Made by a program: the position numbers and the translations under genes | The notes under the pieces: generated by a model | What the model saw: only the letters and a program-made list of their open reading frames with translations | The model's database searches: none | What the model was told of the DNA's origin: nothing | Part shown: one piece after another, positions 42,946-51,420 of the stretch | Layout: every line of letters starts with the position of its first letter | Numbering within the stretch: the stretch's first letter is position 1 | DNA from: Cognatilysobacter terrigena | GTDB lineage: Bacteria; Pseudomonadota; Gammaproteobacteria; Xanthomonadales; Xanthomonadaceae | Direction: 5' to 3' | Length of the DNA: 64,000 bases | Assembly: GCF_004361065.1 (NCBI RefSeq) | Contig: NZ_SELT01000015.1 | Coordinates: forward strand, 1-64,000

Positions 42946-42980
42946 CGCCGCCGGCCTTGCAAACCCCGGCCGGCGGCGCC
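42946..42980 (+). terminator. Strong GC-rich hairpin after terC
   Basis: Twelve-bp perfect stem GCGCCGCCGGCC (42946-42957) and GGCCGGCGGCGC (42969-42980), 11-base loop, 7 bases after the terC stop. No T-run follows, and the rhomboid gene starts 11 bases later, so read-through or attenuation is possible. Confidence 0.5.
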
Positions 42981-42991
42981 ACGTCGCCTGA

Positions 42992-43708
42992 ATGCACCTG
43001 CACACGCCTGCACCGCCCGTCGACCCCGCGCAGCAACGCCAGCTCGACCGGCGCCGCTGGCGACGGGCCTTCAACCTATCGCTGGCGGCCGTGCTGGCGC
43101 TTCTCGCGGTCTATTCCGCGCAGTCGACGTTCGACGTCGGCGCGTGGACCGTGCGGCCGCACGTCGTCGACGGCCTGCGCGGCGTGCTGACCGCGCCGCT
43201 GCTGCACGGGTCGGTCGACCACATCGCGAGCAACGCGATCGCCTTGCTGCTGCTCGGCACGCTGACGATCGCGCAGTACCCGCGTGCGCTGATGCGCACG
43301 GTGCCGCTGGCATGGATCGGCTCCGGGCTGGGCGCGTGGTGGCTGGGCGAGACCGGCTCGTTCCATCTGGGCGCGAGCGGCGTGATCAACGGCCTGCTCT
43401 TCATGGTGCTGACGCTCGGACTCGTGCGCCGCGATCGTCCGGCCGTCGCGGCGGCGATGCTCGGCCTCACGCTGTTTGGCGGCGCATTGATGTCGGTGCT
43501 GCCGCACGAGCCGGGCATCTCGTGGCAGTCGCATCTCGGCGGCGCCGTGGGTGGCGTGATCGGCGGACTGTGGGCACGACATGCCGACCCGATGCCGCCG
43601 CGCGTGCGCTACAGCTGGGAAGACGAGGAAGACGCCACGATCGACGACGCTGTCGATGCGCCTGTCGACACGACGCATCGCGACGCCTCGCGCGTCACCT
43701 GGGGCTGA
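42992..43708 (+). CDS. Rhomboid family intramembrane serine protease
   Basis: The 238-residue product has the six-helix rhomboid core with the catalytic dyad Ser129 in LGASGVING and His181 in SHLGGAVGG, plus the HGSVDHIASNAI signature (His72, His77, Asn81). The cytoplasmic N-terminus is short and Arg-rich, and the acidic C-terminal tail (about 205-238, EDEEDATIDD) is unusual. Rhomboids cleave membrane helices of client proteins; the client is unknown. Its stop directly abuts the complement of the ubiA stop (CTGATCAG), leaving no intergenic base. Confidence 0.9.
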   Translation: MHLHTPAPPVDPAQQRQLDRRRWRRAFNLSLAAVLALLAVYSAQSTFDVGAWTVRPHVVDGLRGVLTAPLLHGSVDHIASNAIALLLLGTLTIAQYPRALMRTVPLAWIGSGLGAWWLGETGSFHLGASGVINGLLFMVLTLGLVRRDRPAVAAAMLGLTLFGGALMSVLPHEPGISWQSHLGGAVGGVIGGLWARHADPMPPRVRYSWEDEEDATIDDAVDAPVDTTHRDASRVTWG

Positions 43709-44605
43709 TCAGCGCGACGCCAGATCGAGCGCGAGCCCCGCGAAGACCGCGAGGCCGACCCAGTGGTTGTGCAGGAATGCGCGGAAGCAGGCGTCGCGCT
43801 CGCGATGCCGCGCGATGCGGAATTCCCACACCACCAGCGCGATCGCGACGGCGAGCCCGATGACGTAGGCGGGCCCGAGCGCACCCATCACGCCGACCGC
43901 CGCGAGCAGCACGAAGAACAGCGCATACAGGATGGACTGCGCGAGCAGGTCGTGCCGACCGAACAGGATCGCCGTCGACTTGCTGCCCATGCGCAGGTCG
44001 TCCTCGCGATCCACCATCGCGTACCAGGTGTCGTAGGCGGTCGACCACACGATGTTCGCCGCGTACAGCACCCACGCGACCGTCGGCACATGGCCGCGAA
44101 TCGCCGCGAACGCCATCGGAATGCCCCAGCCGAACGCCATCCCGAGATACACCTGCGGGAAATACGTGTAGCGCTTCAGATACGGATAGCTCGCGGCGAG
44201 CACGACGCCGACGATGCTCATCGCGATCGTCAGCCCGTTCATGGTGAGCACGAGCGCGAACGCGACGAGCATCAGCACCGCGAACACCGCGAGTGCTTCG
44301 CGACCGCGCACTTCGCCGGTCGCGAGGGGACGGTTCTTCGTGCGCTCGACATGCGGATCGAGCCAGCGATCGGCGTAGTCGTTGATCACGCAGCCGGCCG
44401 AACGCGTGAGCCAGACGCCGAGCGAGAACACCACGAGCGTCCACAGCGGCGGCAAACCACGCGCCGCGAGCCACAGGCCCCACCACGTCGGCCACAGCAG
44501 CAGCAGCCAGCCGATCGGGCGATCGCCACGCACCAGCGCCCAGTACAGCGACAGCTTCCGGCGCCAGCCGGTGGGCTCGGATCGGGCAGGAGACGACACG
44601 CTCAT
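43709..44605 (-). CDS. ubiA: 4-hydroxybenzoate polyprenyltransferase UbiA
   Basis: Attaches the polyprenyl tail to 4-hydroxybenzoate in ubiquinone synthesis. The 298-residue membrane protein carries both Mg-prenyl-diphosphate motifs: [26 protein letters not shown] (NDxxD type) and [20 protein letters not shown] (DxxxD type). About eight to nine helices fit the UbiA fold. The ATG at 44605 ([14 protein letters not shown]) is preferred to an upstream frame extension. No ubiC is adjacent, so the enzyme stands alone. Convergent with the rhomboid gene. Confidence 0.94.
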   Translation of the reverse strand: MSVSSPARSEPTGWRRKLSLYWALVRGDRPIGWLLLLWPTWWGLWLAARGLPPLWTLVVFSLGVWLTRSAGCVINDYADRWLDPHVERTKNRPLATGEVRGREALAVFAVLMLVAFALVLTMNGLTIAMSIVGVVLAASYPYLKRYTYFPQVYLGMAFGWGIPMAFAAIRGHVPTVAWVLYAANIVWSTAYDTWYAMVDREDDLRMGSKSTAILFGRHDLLAQSILYALFFVLLAAVGVMGALGPAYVIGLAVAIALVVWEFRIARHRERDACFRAFLHNHWVGLAVFAGLALDLASR

Positions 44606-44703
44606 CGGATCATCGCGACGCCGCGCTCGCGGCAGGACAGGGTAAGCGTCGAGGCGCGTATGTCGCATTCACGGCGGGCGGCCCCGGCCCGGGCGATTGC
44701 AGC

Positions 44704-44709
44704 TAGAAT
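44704..44709 (+). promoter_or_regulatory. Candidate -10 box (TAGAAT) for tRNA-Arg
   Basis: TAGAAT lies 39 bases before the mature tRNA 5' end and is followed by a G/C-rich discriminator region typical of stable RNA promoters. The -35 element is not recognisable. Confidence 0.4.
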
Positions 44710-44748
44710 GCCCGTCCCGCGCGGCCCGGCCGCGTGCGGTCACGCAGT

Positions 44749-44825
44749 GCGCCTGTAGCTCAGCCGGATAGAGTAGCGGCTTCCGAAGCCGTTGGTCGGG
44801 GGTTCGAATCCCTCCAGGCGCGCCA
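44749..44825 (+). tRNA. tRNA-Arg (anticodon CCG)
   Basis: A complete 77-base cloverleaf: acceptor GCGCCTG/CAGGCGC, D arm with GCTC...GAGT, anticodon arm GCGGC-TTCCGAA-GCCGT giving anticodon CCG (reads CGG codons), variable TGGTC, T arm GGGGG-TTCGAAT-CCCTC, discriminator G and an encoded CCA. The T-loop TTCGAAT and D-loop Gs are canonical. No integrated element borders it. Confidence 0.97.
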
Positions 44826-44940
44826 TTCCCACGTGCGCATTCGCCGCTTTCGATTCGTCGAACGCATGTGCATGTCCCACGCACCTCGCCTGCCGCTTCG
44901 ATCCAGCCCGGATGCAGCCGCGCCGGGCGACACTGTCCGG

Positions 44941-45336
44941 ATGACCGACACCGCACTCACCGAAGCCGACATCGCCCGGCTCGTCGACCGCTTCTACGAG
45001 CGCGTGCAGGCGCATCCGACGCTCGGCGCCGTGTTCAATCCCGCGATCCACGACTGGCCCGCGCACAAGGCGACGCTGGTCGACTTCTGGTCGTCGATCG
45101 AACTCACGACCTCGCGCTATCGCGGGCGGCCGATGGCGATGCACCGACCGCATCCGATCCAGGCGTCGCACTTCGCCGACTGGTTGGCGCTGTGGGAGAC
45201 CACCGCGCGCGAGGAACTCACGCCGGCGCAGGCGGATCGATTCGTCGAGCATGCGCAGCGCATCGCGCGATCGCTGATGTACGGGCTCGGCATGGACGCG
45301 AACCGGCGCCCGCTGGGCCTGCCCCTCCTCGGCTGA
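44941..45336 (+). CDS. Group III truncated haemoglobin
   Basis: A 131-residue haem protein of the TrHb3 class. Helix B residues FYERV (Tyr20 at B10), the VFNPAIHDW segment, FWSSIELTTSRYRG, and the proximal haem ligand His77 in ASHFADWLALW match the group. ATG at 44941 fits known family N-termini; in-frame ATGs at 44866 and 44872 would add about 25 low-complexity residues. Roles proposed for TrHb3 are peroxide or NO handling under low oxygen; none is shown by context. It begins 116 bases after the tRNA. Confidence 0.88.
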   Translation: MTDTALTEADIARLVDRFYERVQAHPTLGAVFNPAIHDWPAHKATLVDFWSSIELTTSRYRGRPMAMHRPHPIQASHFADWLALWETTAREELTPAQADRFVEHAQRIARSLMYGLGMDANRRPLGLPLLG

Positions 45337-45439
45337 ACGCGTTGGCCGCGACGCGTGTCGCATCGCTTGCGTGATCAAGGTTCGCCGCCACGCGCCGATA
45401 ACGCCTGATCGAGAACCGTCGCCGCACCGGAGGCGGGTG

Positions 45440-45445
45440 TAGGCT
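45440..45445 (+). promoter_or_regulatory. Candidate -10 box (TAGGCT) for the cupredoxin cassette
   Basis: TAGGCT followed by GGACGCGGG, 40 bases before the ATG at 45486, in the 149-base gap after the haemoglobin gene. Matches the recurrent TANNNT style of this window; no -35 identified. Confidence 0.3.
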
Positions 45446-45485
45446 GGACGCGGGCTGCGGCCCGAGCGACGCCGGAGGGGACGGC

Positions 45486-46136
45486 ATGCGGATTCGTGCG
45501 GGACTGGGCGCGTTGCTGGCGATGATCGCCGGCGGCCAGGCGATGGCAGCGCAACTGACGGTGGACGTCGCGGATCGGCAGGGCAAGCCCGTTGCCGATG
45601 CGGTGGTCACGCTGCTGCGTCGCGACGGCGCCGGCCCGAAGCCGGGCGCGTCGACGACGCATTCGATCGACCAGAAGCAGCTGATGTTCCGGCCCTACGT
45701 CGAGGTCGCGCGGCCGGGCGATTCGGTCGTGTTCCGCAACAGCGACACGACGCGCCACCACGTCTATTCGTTCTCGCCGGTGAAGCAGTTCGAATACGTG
45801 ATCGCGCCGAACGCGAGCGCGCCCGCGGTGAAGCTGCCGCGCACGGGCGTGGTCGCCATCGGCTGCAACATCCACGACGGCATGATCGCCTACCTCTACG
45901 TCACCGATGCGCCGTGGACCGCGCGCACCGATGCGACCGGCCACGTGGTGTTCGACGGCCTGCCCGCGGGCGCCTACGACGTGCGCGTCTGGCATCCGCG
46001 CCTGCCGCCCGCGAAACCCGATCTCGTGCAGGCCAACGTCGCGCTCGCTGCCGACGATCGCCGCCGCGCGCCGTTCACGGTGACGCTGCTCCCCGACCTG
46101 CGCTTCCAGTTCGACCGCGAGCGCACGCGGTACTGA
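45486..46136 (+). CDS. Exported cupredoxin-like protein
   Basis: The 216-residue product has a signal peptide ending near AMA (residue 21). The blue-copper site is intact: a His in DTTRHHVYSF (His91 or 92), then Cys127, His130 and Met133 in GCNIHDGM. After it, an extra beta-rich segment (about 140-216) resembles a carboxypeptidase-regulatory type domain (GHVVFDGLPAGAYDVRVWHP). Such proteins are often labelled 'methylamine utilization protein', but no mau genes are present. GGAGGGG before the ATG gives strong initiation. It is first of a three-gene unit with the EAL protein 4 bases downstream, suggesting periplasmic copper or electron transfer linked to c-di-GMP signalling. Confidence 0.85.
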   Translation: MRIRAGLGALLAMIAGGQAMAAQLTVDVADRQGKPVADAVVTLLRRDGAGPKPGASTTHSIDQKQLMFRPYVEVARPGDSVVFRNSDTTRHHVYSFSPVKQFEYVIAPNASAPAVKLPRTGVVAIGCNIHDGMIAYLYVTDAPWTARTDATGHVVFDGLPAGAYDVRVWHPRLPPAKPDLVQANVALAADDRRRAPFTVTLLPDLRFQFDRERTRY

Positions 46137-46140
46137 GCCG

Positions 46141-48471
46141 ATGACTTTCCGCACGCGCCTCGCGCTGTTCCTCGTCGCGATCCTGATCGCGGTGCAGGCG
46201 CTGACCGCCGGGCTGGTCTACGGCGTCACGCGCCGCGCGCTGATCGACGAAGGCCGTCGCCAGCTCGACATCGCGTCCGGTGCGTTCGCCCGCCAGCTCG
46301 ACGACCTGTCGGCGCGCGTCGCGTCGAGCGTGCAGGTGCTTTCGCTCGACTTCGCGTTGCGTTCGGCGATCGCGCAGCGCGATCGCGACACCGTGCTGTC
46401 CGCGCTGCGCAATCACGGGCGCCGCGTCGGTGCGACGCAGATGCTGCTGGTCGGCCTCGACGGCCGCGTCGAAGCCGACACCGCGGGACGCTTTGCCCAA
46501 GGCACGCCATTTCCGTACGCCGACCTCGTCGCGCGCGCGCCGCAGCAGCCGGCATCCGCGGTGGTCGCAGCGAACGGACATGCGAGCTGGATGGTGGTGG
46601 TGCCGGTGTTCGCGCCGGATCTCGTGGGCTTCATCGCCGCGGCGATCCCGGTCGACGACGCGTTGCTCGCGAAACTGCAGGCGCAGTCGGCGCTGCCCAA
46701 GGAAGTCGAACTCGCCGCGCGCGACGGTGGACGCTGGCGCACGATCGCGCACGGCAGCGGCGAAGGTGCGCTGACGCCCGCTCTCGCGGCGCACGGCGAC
46801 ACGCTGCCGACGTCGCCCGAGCTCGCCACGCTCGACGGCCGCGAATACGTGGTGCAGGCGGTCGCACTCGATCATTCGCGCGACAGTCCCGCGGTCGCAG
46901 CCGTGCTCGGTTATTCGGTCGACGCCGCCTTGCAGCCGTATCGCGCGGTCGCGATCGCATGGGCCGGCCTGCTCGGTTTCGGTCTTGCGGTCGGCCTTGC
47001 CGGCGCCTGGCTGATCGCACGCGGTGTATCGCGTCCGGTCGAACGCCTCGCCGCGTCCGCACGCCGCATCGAGTCGGGCGACTACGCGCCGGTCGATGCG
47101 CCGGCGCGCGACGACGAGATCGGCGCGCTCGCCGCGGCGTTCGATTCGATGACGCAGGCGATCCGCGAACGCGAGGCGCACATCGTCCATCAGGCGACGC
47201 ACGATCCCGTCACCGGCCTCGCCAATCGCAGCGCGGCGGAAGCGTCGATCCAGCGCGCACTCGACGATGCCGGCGGCGAGGCCGCGCTGCTGATGATCGG
47301 TCTCGAGCGCGCACCGGCGATCGTGAAGACGCTCGGGCATGGCGTCGGCGACCGCCTGATGCACGACGTCGGCCAGCGCCTGCGCGCGCCCGCGGGCGCC
47401 GCGCTCATCGCGCGCGTCACCGACAGTCAGTTCGCGGTGTTCCTGCCGAACGCTTCGCACCGGGACGTCCACCATCTCGCGCTGCGCCTGATCGACGTGC
47501 TGTCGGATCCGTATCGCGAAGCGGAACTGCGGCTCGATCTCGCACCCGCGGTCGGTATCGCGCTGTCGCCGTTGCACGGTCGCGATGCGGCGACGCTGTT
47601 GCGTCGTGCGGATGTCGCGCTGATCGCGGCGCTCGGCGCGGACGAACCGGTCGCCGTGTACGACGCCGCGACGGATCCACATCGCCCGGAACGCCTGTCG
47701 CTGATGGGCGATCTGCAACGCGCGCTGGGCGGCGATTCGCTGGCACTGCATTACCAGCCGAAGCTGCATCTCGCGAGCGGCCGCATCGACGGTGCGGAAG
47801 GGCTGGTGCGCTGGTCGCATCCCGACCGCGGCCCGCTCGCGCCGGACCTGTTCATCGGGCTCGCGGAAGAGACCGGCAACATCCGTCGCCTCACGCGCTG
47901 GGTGCTCGACGCCGGCATCGCGCAGGCCAGTCGCTGGCAGGCCGCGGGCCATGCCGTGCGCGTGGCGATCAACGTCTCGGCGCGCGATCTCGAGGACACC
48001 GAACTGCCGCGCCGCATCGCCGCGTTGCTCGCGACGCATCAGGTCCCGGCCGAACGCATCGTGCTGGAAATCACCGAAAGCGCGCTGATGCGCGATCCCG
48101 ACGCCGCGTTGCCCGTTCTGCATCGCCTCGCCGACGCCGGCATCGCGTTGTCGATCGATGACTTCGGCGTCGGCCAGTCGTCGTTCGCCTACCTGCGCCG
48201 CCTGCCGGTGCGCGAGCTGAAGATCGACCGCGCGTTCGTCGCGCCGCTCGCGCAGTCGCGCGAGGACCGCATGATCGTAAAGTCGATCGTCGAGCTCGCG
48301 CATGCGCTCGGCTATCACGTCACCGCGGAAGGCGTGGAAGATCCGACGGCACTCGACTATCTCGCCGGCATCGGCTGCGACCACGCGCAGGGCTTTCTGA
48401 TCGCGCGGCCGATGAACGCGGCGGCGTTCGATGCGTTCGTCGCGACGCGTGCGGTGGGGGCGTCGGCATGA
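46141..48471 (+). CDS. Membrane c-di-GMP phosphodiesterase: periplasmic sensor, HAMP, degenerate GGDEF, EAL
   Basis: The 776-residue product has TM1 at 6-28, a periplasmic sensing region (about 29-268, Cache-like), TM2 at about 269-294 and a HAMP domain (295-345). The GGDEF domain (350-505) starts normally (HDPVTGLANR), but its catalytic loop reads TDSQF at 427-431, so it should not make c-di-GMP. The EAL domain (518-770) keeps the metal and catalytic residues: Glu553 in AEGLVRW, Asn in INVSARDL, ITES, DDFGVGQSSF, ELKIDRAF, TAEGVED and AQGFLIARPM. It is therefore a likely active phosphodiesterase. The ATG is 4 bases after the cupredoxin stop, and its stop overlaps the next ATG. Confidence 0.92.
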   Translation: MTFRTRLALFLVAILIAVQALTAGLVYGVTRRALIDEGRRQLDIASGAFARQLDDLSARVASSVQVLSLDFALRSAIAQRDRDTVLSALRNHGRRVGATQMLLVGLDGRVEADTAGRFAQGTPFPYADLVARAPQQPASAVVAANGHASWMVVVPVFAPDLVGFIAAAIPVDDALLAKLQAQSALPKEVELAARDGGRWRTIAHGSGEGALTPALAAHGDTLPTSPELATLDGREYVVQAVALDHSRDSPAVAAVLGYSVDAALQPYRAVAIAWAGLLGFGLAVGLAGAWLIARGVSRPVERLAASARRIESGDYAPVDAPARDDEIGALAAAFDSMTQAIREREAHIVHQATHDPVTGLANRSAAEASIQRALDDAGGEAALLMIGLERAPAIVKTLGHGVGDRLMHDVGQRLRAPAGAALIARVTDSQFAVFLPNASHRDVHHLALRLIDVLSDPYREAELRLDLAPAVGIALSPLHGRDAATLLRRADVALIAALGADEPVAVYDAATDPHRPERLSLMGDLQRALGGDSLALHYQPKLHLASGRIDGAEGLVRWSHPDRGPLAPDLFIGLAEETGNIRRLTRWVLDAGIAQASRWQAAGHAVRVAINVSARDLEDTELPRRIAALLATHQVPAERIVLEITESALMRDPDAALPVLHRLADAGIALSIDDFGVGQSSFAYLRRLPVRELKIDRAFVAPLAQSREDRMIVKSIVELAHALGYHVTAEGVEDPTALDYLAGIGCDHAQGFLIARPMNAAAFDAFVATRAVGASA

Positions 48472-49718
48472 GGTTCGGAAGACACATCGTTCGCCGGCGC
48501 CGGCTGTCGCTCGCCGCGCTGGTGTTCGCGAGCGCCTTCGGCCCCGCAGCGCTCGCACAGTCGTTCCACGTGCAGGGCGCGATCGATGCGCGCGTCGGCG
48601 CCACGACGTCCGACAGCGCCAGTGGCTTCGATGGCGGCTTCGGGAAGGCGCGCCTCGGTGCAGACGACGGCCACTTCGACGTGCATGGTGCGTTGCTCGC
48701 CGACTGGCAACTTGCGCCGACGCTGCTGGCCTCCGCGGAAGTGCGCTACACGCCGGAATCGCGCAAGCCGTTCGACGTGCTCGACGCCTGGCTGCGGTGG
48801 CGGCCGGTGTCTACGAGCGCATGGCGCGGTTCGGTCAAGGCCGGCATGTTCTTCCCGCCGATCTCGCTGGAGAACGACGCGATCGGCTGGACCAGCCCGT
48901 ACACGATCACGCCGTCCGCGGTGAACACCTGGGTGGGCGAAGAACTGCGCACGCTCGGCGTCGAAGGGCAGGTCGAACATCGCGGCGCGCGCGGCACGTT
49001 GAGCGCGAGTCTCGCGGTGTTCCAGAAGAACGATCCCGCAGGCGAACTGCTCGCCACGCGCGGCTGGGCGATGCACGACATCGTCTCCGGCCTCGACGGC
49101 AGCCTGCGCGAGCCCGACGCGGTCGCGGCCGTGTTCGGCACCGCGCCGCCGATCCGCTTCCGTCCGTACCTGGAGCTCGACCATCGCCTGGGCGCGTATG
49201 CGGCGGTGGACTGGCAGTCACCGGCGCAGAGTCGCGTCACTGCGATCGTCTACGACAACCGCGCCGATCCCGCGCGCGAAGTCGACTACGCCGGTCGCGA
49301 GCTGTACGGCTGGCGCACGAGGTTCTGGAACGTCGGCGCGCAGCATCGCGTAGGCGACACCGTCGTCATCGCGCAGGTCATGCGCGGCAGCACGATCATC
49401 GAGCCGTTGCCGGGCTTCCAGTTGGACACGCACTTCGCCGCCGGCTACGTGCTGGCGGCGCGCGACGTTGGGCGATGGCGGCCCGCGGCGCGCTTCGACC
49501 TGTTCCAGGCGAAGCAGACGCCCGGCGGCGGCCCGCAGGCGCGTGACGAACACGGCCATGCGGTGACGCTCGCGCTCAACTGGCGCCCCGACGATCGCTG
49601 GCGCGTGACCGGCGAAGTGCTGCACATCGACAGCACGCGCAACCAGCGTCGCTTCGACGGCCTCGACCCGCACCAGCGCGAACTGCTGGTGCAGGCGAAC
49701 GTGCGCTGGCTGTTCTGA
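48468..49718 (+). CDS. Outer-membrane beta-barrel (porin-like) protein
   Basis: The 416-residue product has an Arg-rich N-terminus and a signal peptide ending AALAQS (about residue 31). The mature part alternates polar and hydrophobic residues in beta-strand style, with aromatic girdle residues (VSAEVRYTPESRK, LRWRPVSTSAWRGSVKAGMFFPPISLEN, FRPYLELDHRLGAYAAVDW), and ends with the terminal aromatic LLVQANVRWLF typical of BamA-assembled barrels. No plug or POTRA domain. It shares ATGA with the EAL gene, so the cassette joins a barrel, a periplasmic copper protein and a c-di-GMP phosphodiesterase. Transported substrate unknown. Confidence 0.8.
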   Translation: MRFGRHIVRRRRLSLAALVFASAFGPAALAQSFHVQGAIDARVGATTSDSASGFDGGFGKARLGADDGHFDVHGALLADWQLAPTLLASAEVRYTPESRKPFDVLDAWLRWRPVSTSAWRGSVKAGMFFPPISLENDAIGWTSPYTITPSAVNTWVGEELRTLGVEGQVEHRGARGTLSASLAVFQKNDPAGELLATRGWAMHDIVSGLDGSLREPDAVAAVFGTAPPIRFRPYLELDHRLGAYAAVDWQSPAQSRVTAIVYDNRADPAREVDYAGRELYGWRTRFWNVGAQHRVGDTVVIAQVMRGSTIIEPLPGFQLDTHFAAGYVLAARDVGRWRPAARFDLFQAKQTPGGGPQARDEHGHAVTLALNWRPDDRWRVTGEVLHIDSTRNQRRFDGLDPHQRELLVQANVRWLF

Positions 49719-49727
49719 GCGAACGAC

Positions 49728-50279
49728 TCAGCGCGCGTCCAGTCGTTCGACGATCGCGCGGATCATCGCCAGCTGCTCCTCCTGACGCCGCAGCAGATCG
49801 GCCAGTTGCGCGTCGCGCATCGCGTCGAGCTTCTCGTGCAGCGCCATGATCTCCATCTCCGACTTGAGGTTGACCTCGTAGTCGTGCGCGGCGTCGAGCC
49901 GGTCCTTCGACGCCTGCCGGTTCTGGCTCATCATGATGATCGGCGCCTGCACGGCGGCGAGCATGGACAGCATCAGGTTGAGGAAGATGAAGGGGTAGGG
50001 ATCGAAGGGGTGCGCGAGCATGCGCGTGTTGAGCGCGGCCCAGGCGACGAGCACCAACGCGAAGATGATGATGAAGGTCCACGAGCCGCCGAACTTCGCG
50101 ACGCGATCGGCGAGCCGGTCGCCCAGCGTCAGCCGGCCGTCGAAGGCGAGGTTCGTGTCCGCGCTGAGCAGGCGCCGCTCCGTCGCCAGGTCGATCACGC
50201 GTCGCTCGCTTTCGCGCAACTCCGCATAGGCGCGGCCGAACCAACGGTGCGCGGTGAGGTCGGTGTGGGCGGTCGACAT
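49728..50279 (-). CDS. DUF1003 family membrane protein
   Basis: The 183-residue product has two central membrane helices (WTFIIIFALVLVAWAAL and PFIFLNLMLSMLAAVQAPIIM) joined by the family's signature NTRMLAHPFDPYPFIFLN, then QAPIIMMSQNRQASKDR and a helical, charged C-terminus ending AMIRAIVERLDAR. These are the landmarks of DUF1003, a family of unknown function. GGAG before the ATG at 50279 fixes the start; the frame to 50330 is unsupported. It converges on the porin-like gene and is divergent from the NTF2-like gene. Confidence 0.88.
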   Translation of the reverse strand: MSTAHTDLTAHRWFGRAYAELRESERRVIDLATERRLLSADTNLAFDGRLTLGDRLADRVAKFGGSWTFIIIFALVLVAWAALNTRMLAHPFDPYPFIFLNLMLSMLAAVQAPIIMMSQNRQASKDRLDAAHDYEVNLKSEMEIMALHEKLDAMRDAQLADLLRRQEEQLAMIRAIVERLDAR

Positions 50280-50374
50280 GACGCGGCTCCGGCGGGCGAT
50301 AGGCCGACTGTAGCCGGCGCGCGCATGCAATGCGCCGTCGCAGGATCGTCGCCGCTGCGCACGCCGGTGCTGGC

Positions 50375-50380
50375 TAGACT
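50375..50380 (+). promoter_or_regulatory. Candidate -10 box (TAGACT) for the NTF2/GNAT/nitrilase trio
   Basis: TAGACT followed by GCGGCG, 27 bases before the ATG at 50408. Same style as the other TANNNT boxes in the window; -35 not recognisable. Confidence 0.35.
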
Positions 50381-50407
50381 GCGGCGTCTCCCCTGCGAAG
50401 CGTTTCG

Positions 50408-50809
50408 ATGACGACGGTCGACCTCATCCACGCCTATTACGACGCGTTCAACCGCGGCGATCGCGAGGCCATGCTCGCCATGCTCACCGACGATGTCGTG
50501 CACCACCTCAACCAGGGCGCGCGCGAAGTGGGCCGCGACGCGTTCCGCGCCTTCATGCAGCGCATGGACCGCAGCTACAGCGAGCGGTTGACCGACATCG
50601 TTGTGCTCGCGAACGCCGACGGCACGCGCGCGGGCGCCGAGTACGTCGTGCACGGCACCTACAAGGCGGACGACGAAGGCCTGCCGAAGGCGACGGGCCA
50701 GACCTACGTGCTGCCGGGCGGCGCGTTCTTCGACATCCGCGACGGCCGCATCGCACGCGTCACCAACTACTACAACCTGGAAGACTGGATCGCGCAGGTG
50801 GGCGGCTGA
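50408..50809 (+). CDS. Ketosteroid-isomerase-related (NTF2-like, SnoaL) protein
   Basis: A compact 133-residue NTF2-like barrel: helix DLIHAYYDAFNRGDREAMLAML, then DDVVHHLNQG, GRDAFRAFMQRMDRSY, and the closing strands LPGGAFFDIRDGRIARVTNYYN. It belongs to the 'ketosteroid isomerase-related' group whose reaction is unknown. Its stop shares a base with the start of the GNAT gene (TGATG), so it is translationally coupled to it and then to the nitrilase-fold gene. No signal peptide. The conserved company suggests one short pathway on a small acyl or amide substrate. Confidence 0.88.
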   Translation: MTTVDLIHAYYDAFNRGDREAMLAMLTDDVVHHLNQGAREVGRDAFRAFMQRMDRSYSERLTDIVVLANADGTRAGAEYVVHGTYKADDEGLPKATGQTYVLPGGAFFDIRDGRIARVTNYYNLEDWIAQVGG

Positions 50810-51420
50810 TGACGTTCGTCGGCGACGTGCGCGTCGAGGCCGTGCGCGGGCCGGATATCGGCGCCCGCCTGGCCGACGTCGCACGCCTGCGCATCGCCGT
50901 CTTCCGCGACTGGCCGTATCTCTACGACGGCGACGAAGACTACGAGGCGCAGTACCTGTCAACGTACGTGCGCAGCACCGACAGCGTGTTCGTGCTGGCG
51001 GTCGATGGCGACCGCGTCGTCGGTGCGTCGACGGGGCTGCCTCTCGCCGACGAGGAACCCGCATTCCTCGCGCCGTTCGCAGAGCGCGGGATCGATGCGT
51101 CGCAGGTCTTCTACTGCGGCGAGTCGGTGCTGCTGCCGGCGTATCGCGGCCGTGGGCTCGGCCATGCGTTCTTCGACCGGCGCGAAGCGCATGCGCGCGC
51201 GCTGGGTCGCTTCGACTGGACCGCATTCGCGGCGGTCGATCGCGACGCGGCGGACCCACGTCGTCCCCGCGACCATCGCGGCAACGAGGGGTTCTGGACG
51301 AAGCGCGGTTATGTTCGCCAGCCGGAGATGACGATGCGGCTGTCGTGGAAAGAAGTCGGCGACCACCACGAAAGCGAAAAGCCGCTGACGTTCTGGCTGC
51401 GCCCGCTGGAGGCCGCATGA
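50809..51420 (+). CDS. GNAT family N-acetyltransferase
   Basis: The 203-residue product shows an N-terminal RLADVARLRIAVFRDWPYLYDGDEDYE segment, VFVLAVDGDRVVGASTGLPL (beta4), and the acetyl-CoA loop GESVLLPAYRGRGLGHAFF (R-G-x-G-x-G/A type). The C-terminal half contains GFWTKRGYVRQPEMTM, the usual GNAT beta6-beta7 region. The acyl acceptor is unknown; the acidic N-terminal patch YDGDEDYE hints at a basic substrate. ATGA overlap joins it to the next gene. Confidence 0.88.
   Translation: MTFVGDVRVEAVRGPDIGARLADVARLRIAVFRDWPYLYDGDEDYEAQYLSTYVRSTDSVFVLAVDGDRVVGASTGLPLADEEPAFLAPFAERGIDASQVFYCGESVLLPAYRGRGLGHAFFDRREAHARALGRFDWTAFAAVDRDAADPRRPRDHRGNEGFWTKRGYVRQPEMTMRLSWKEVGDHHESEKPLTFWLRPLEAA

Noticed and set aside
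44749-44825. tRNA-Arg as an attachment site for an integrated element
   Set aside because: No integrase gene is adjacent and no second copy of the tRNA 3' end was noticed; downstream genes look like core genes.
45486-46136. Methylamine utilisation function for the cupredoxin gene
   Set aside because: No other mau genes nearby; the copper-site residues support only a cupredoxin call.
46075-48558. Open frame of 827 codons opposite the EAL protein gene
   Set aside because: Antisense to a gene with complete HAMP, GGDEF-like and EAL domains; the translation is Arg-rich and motif-free.
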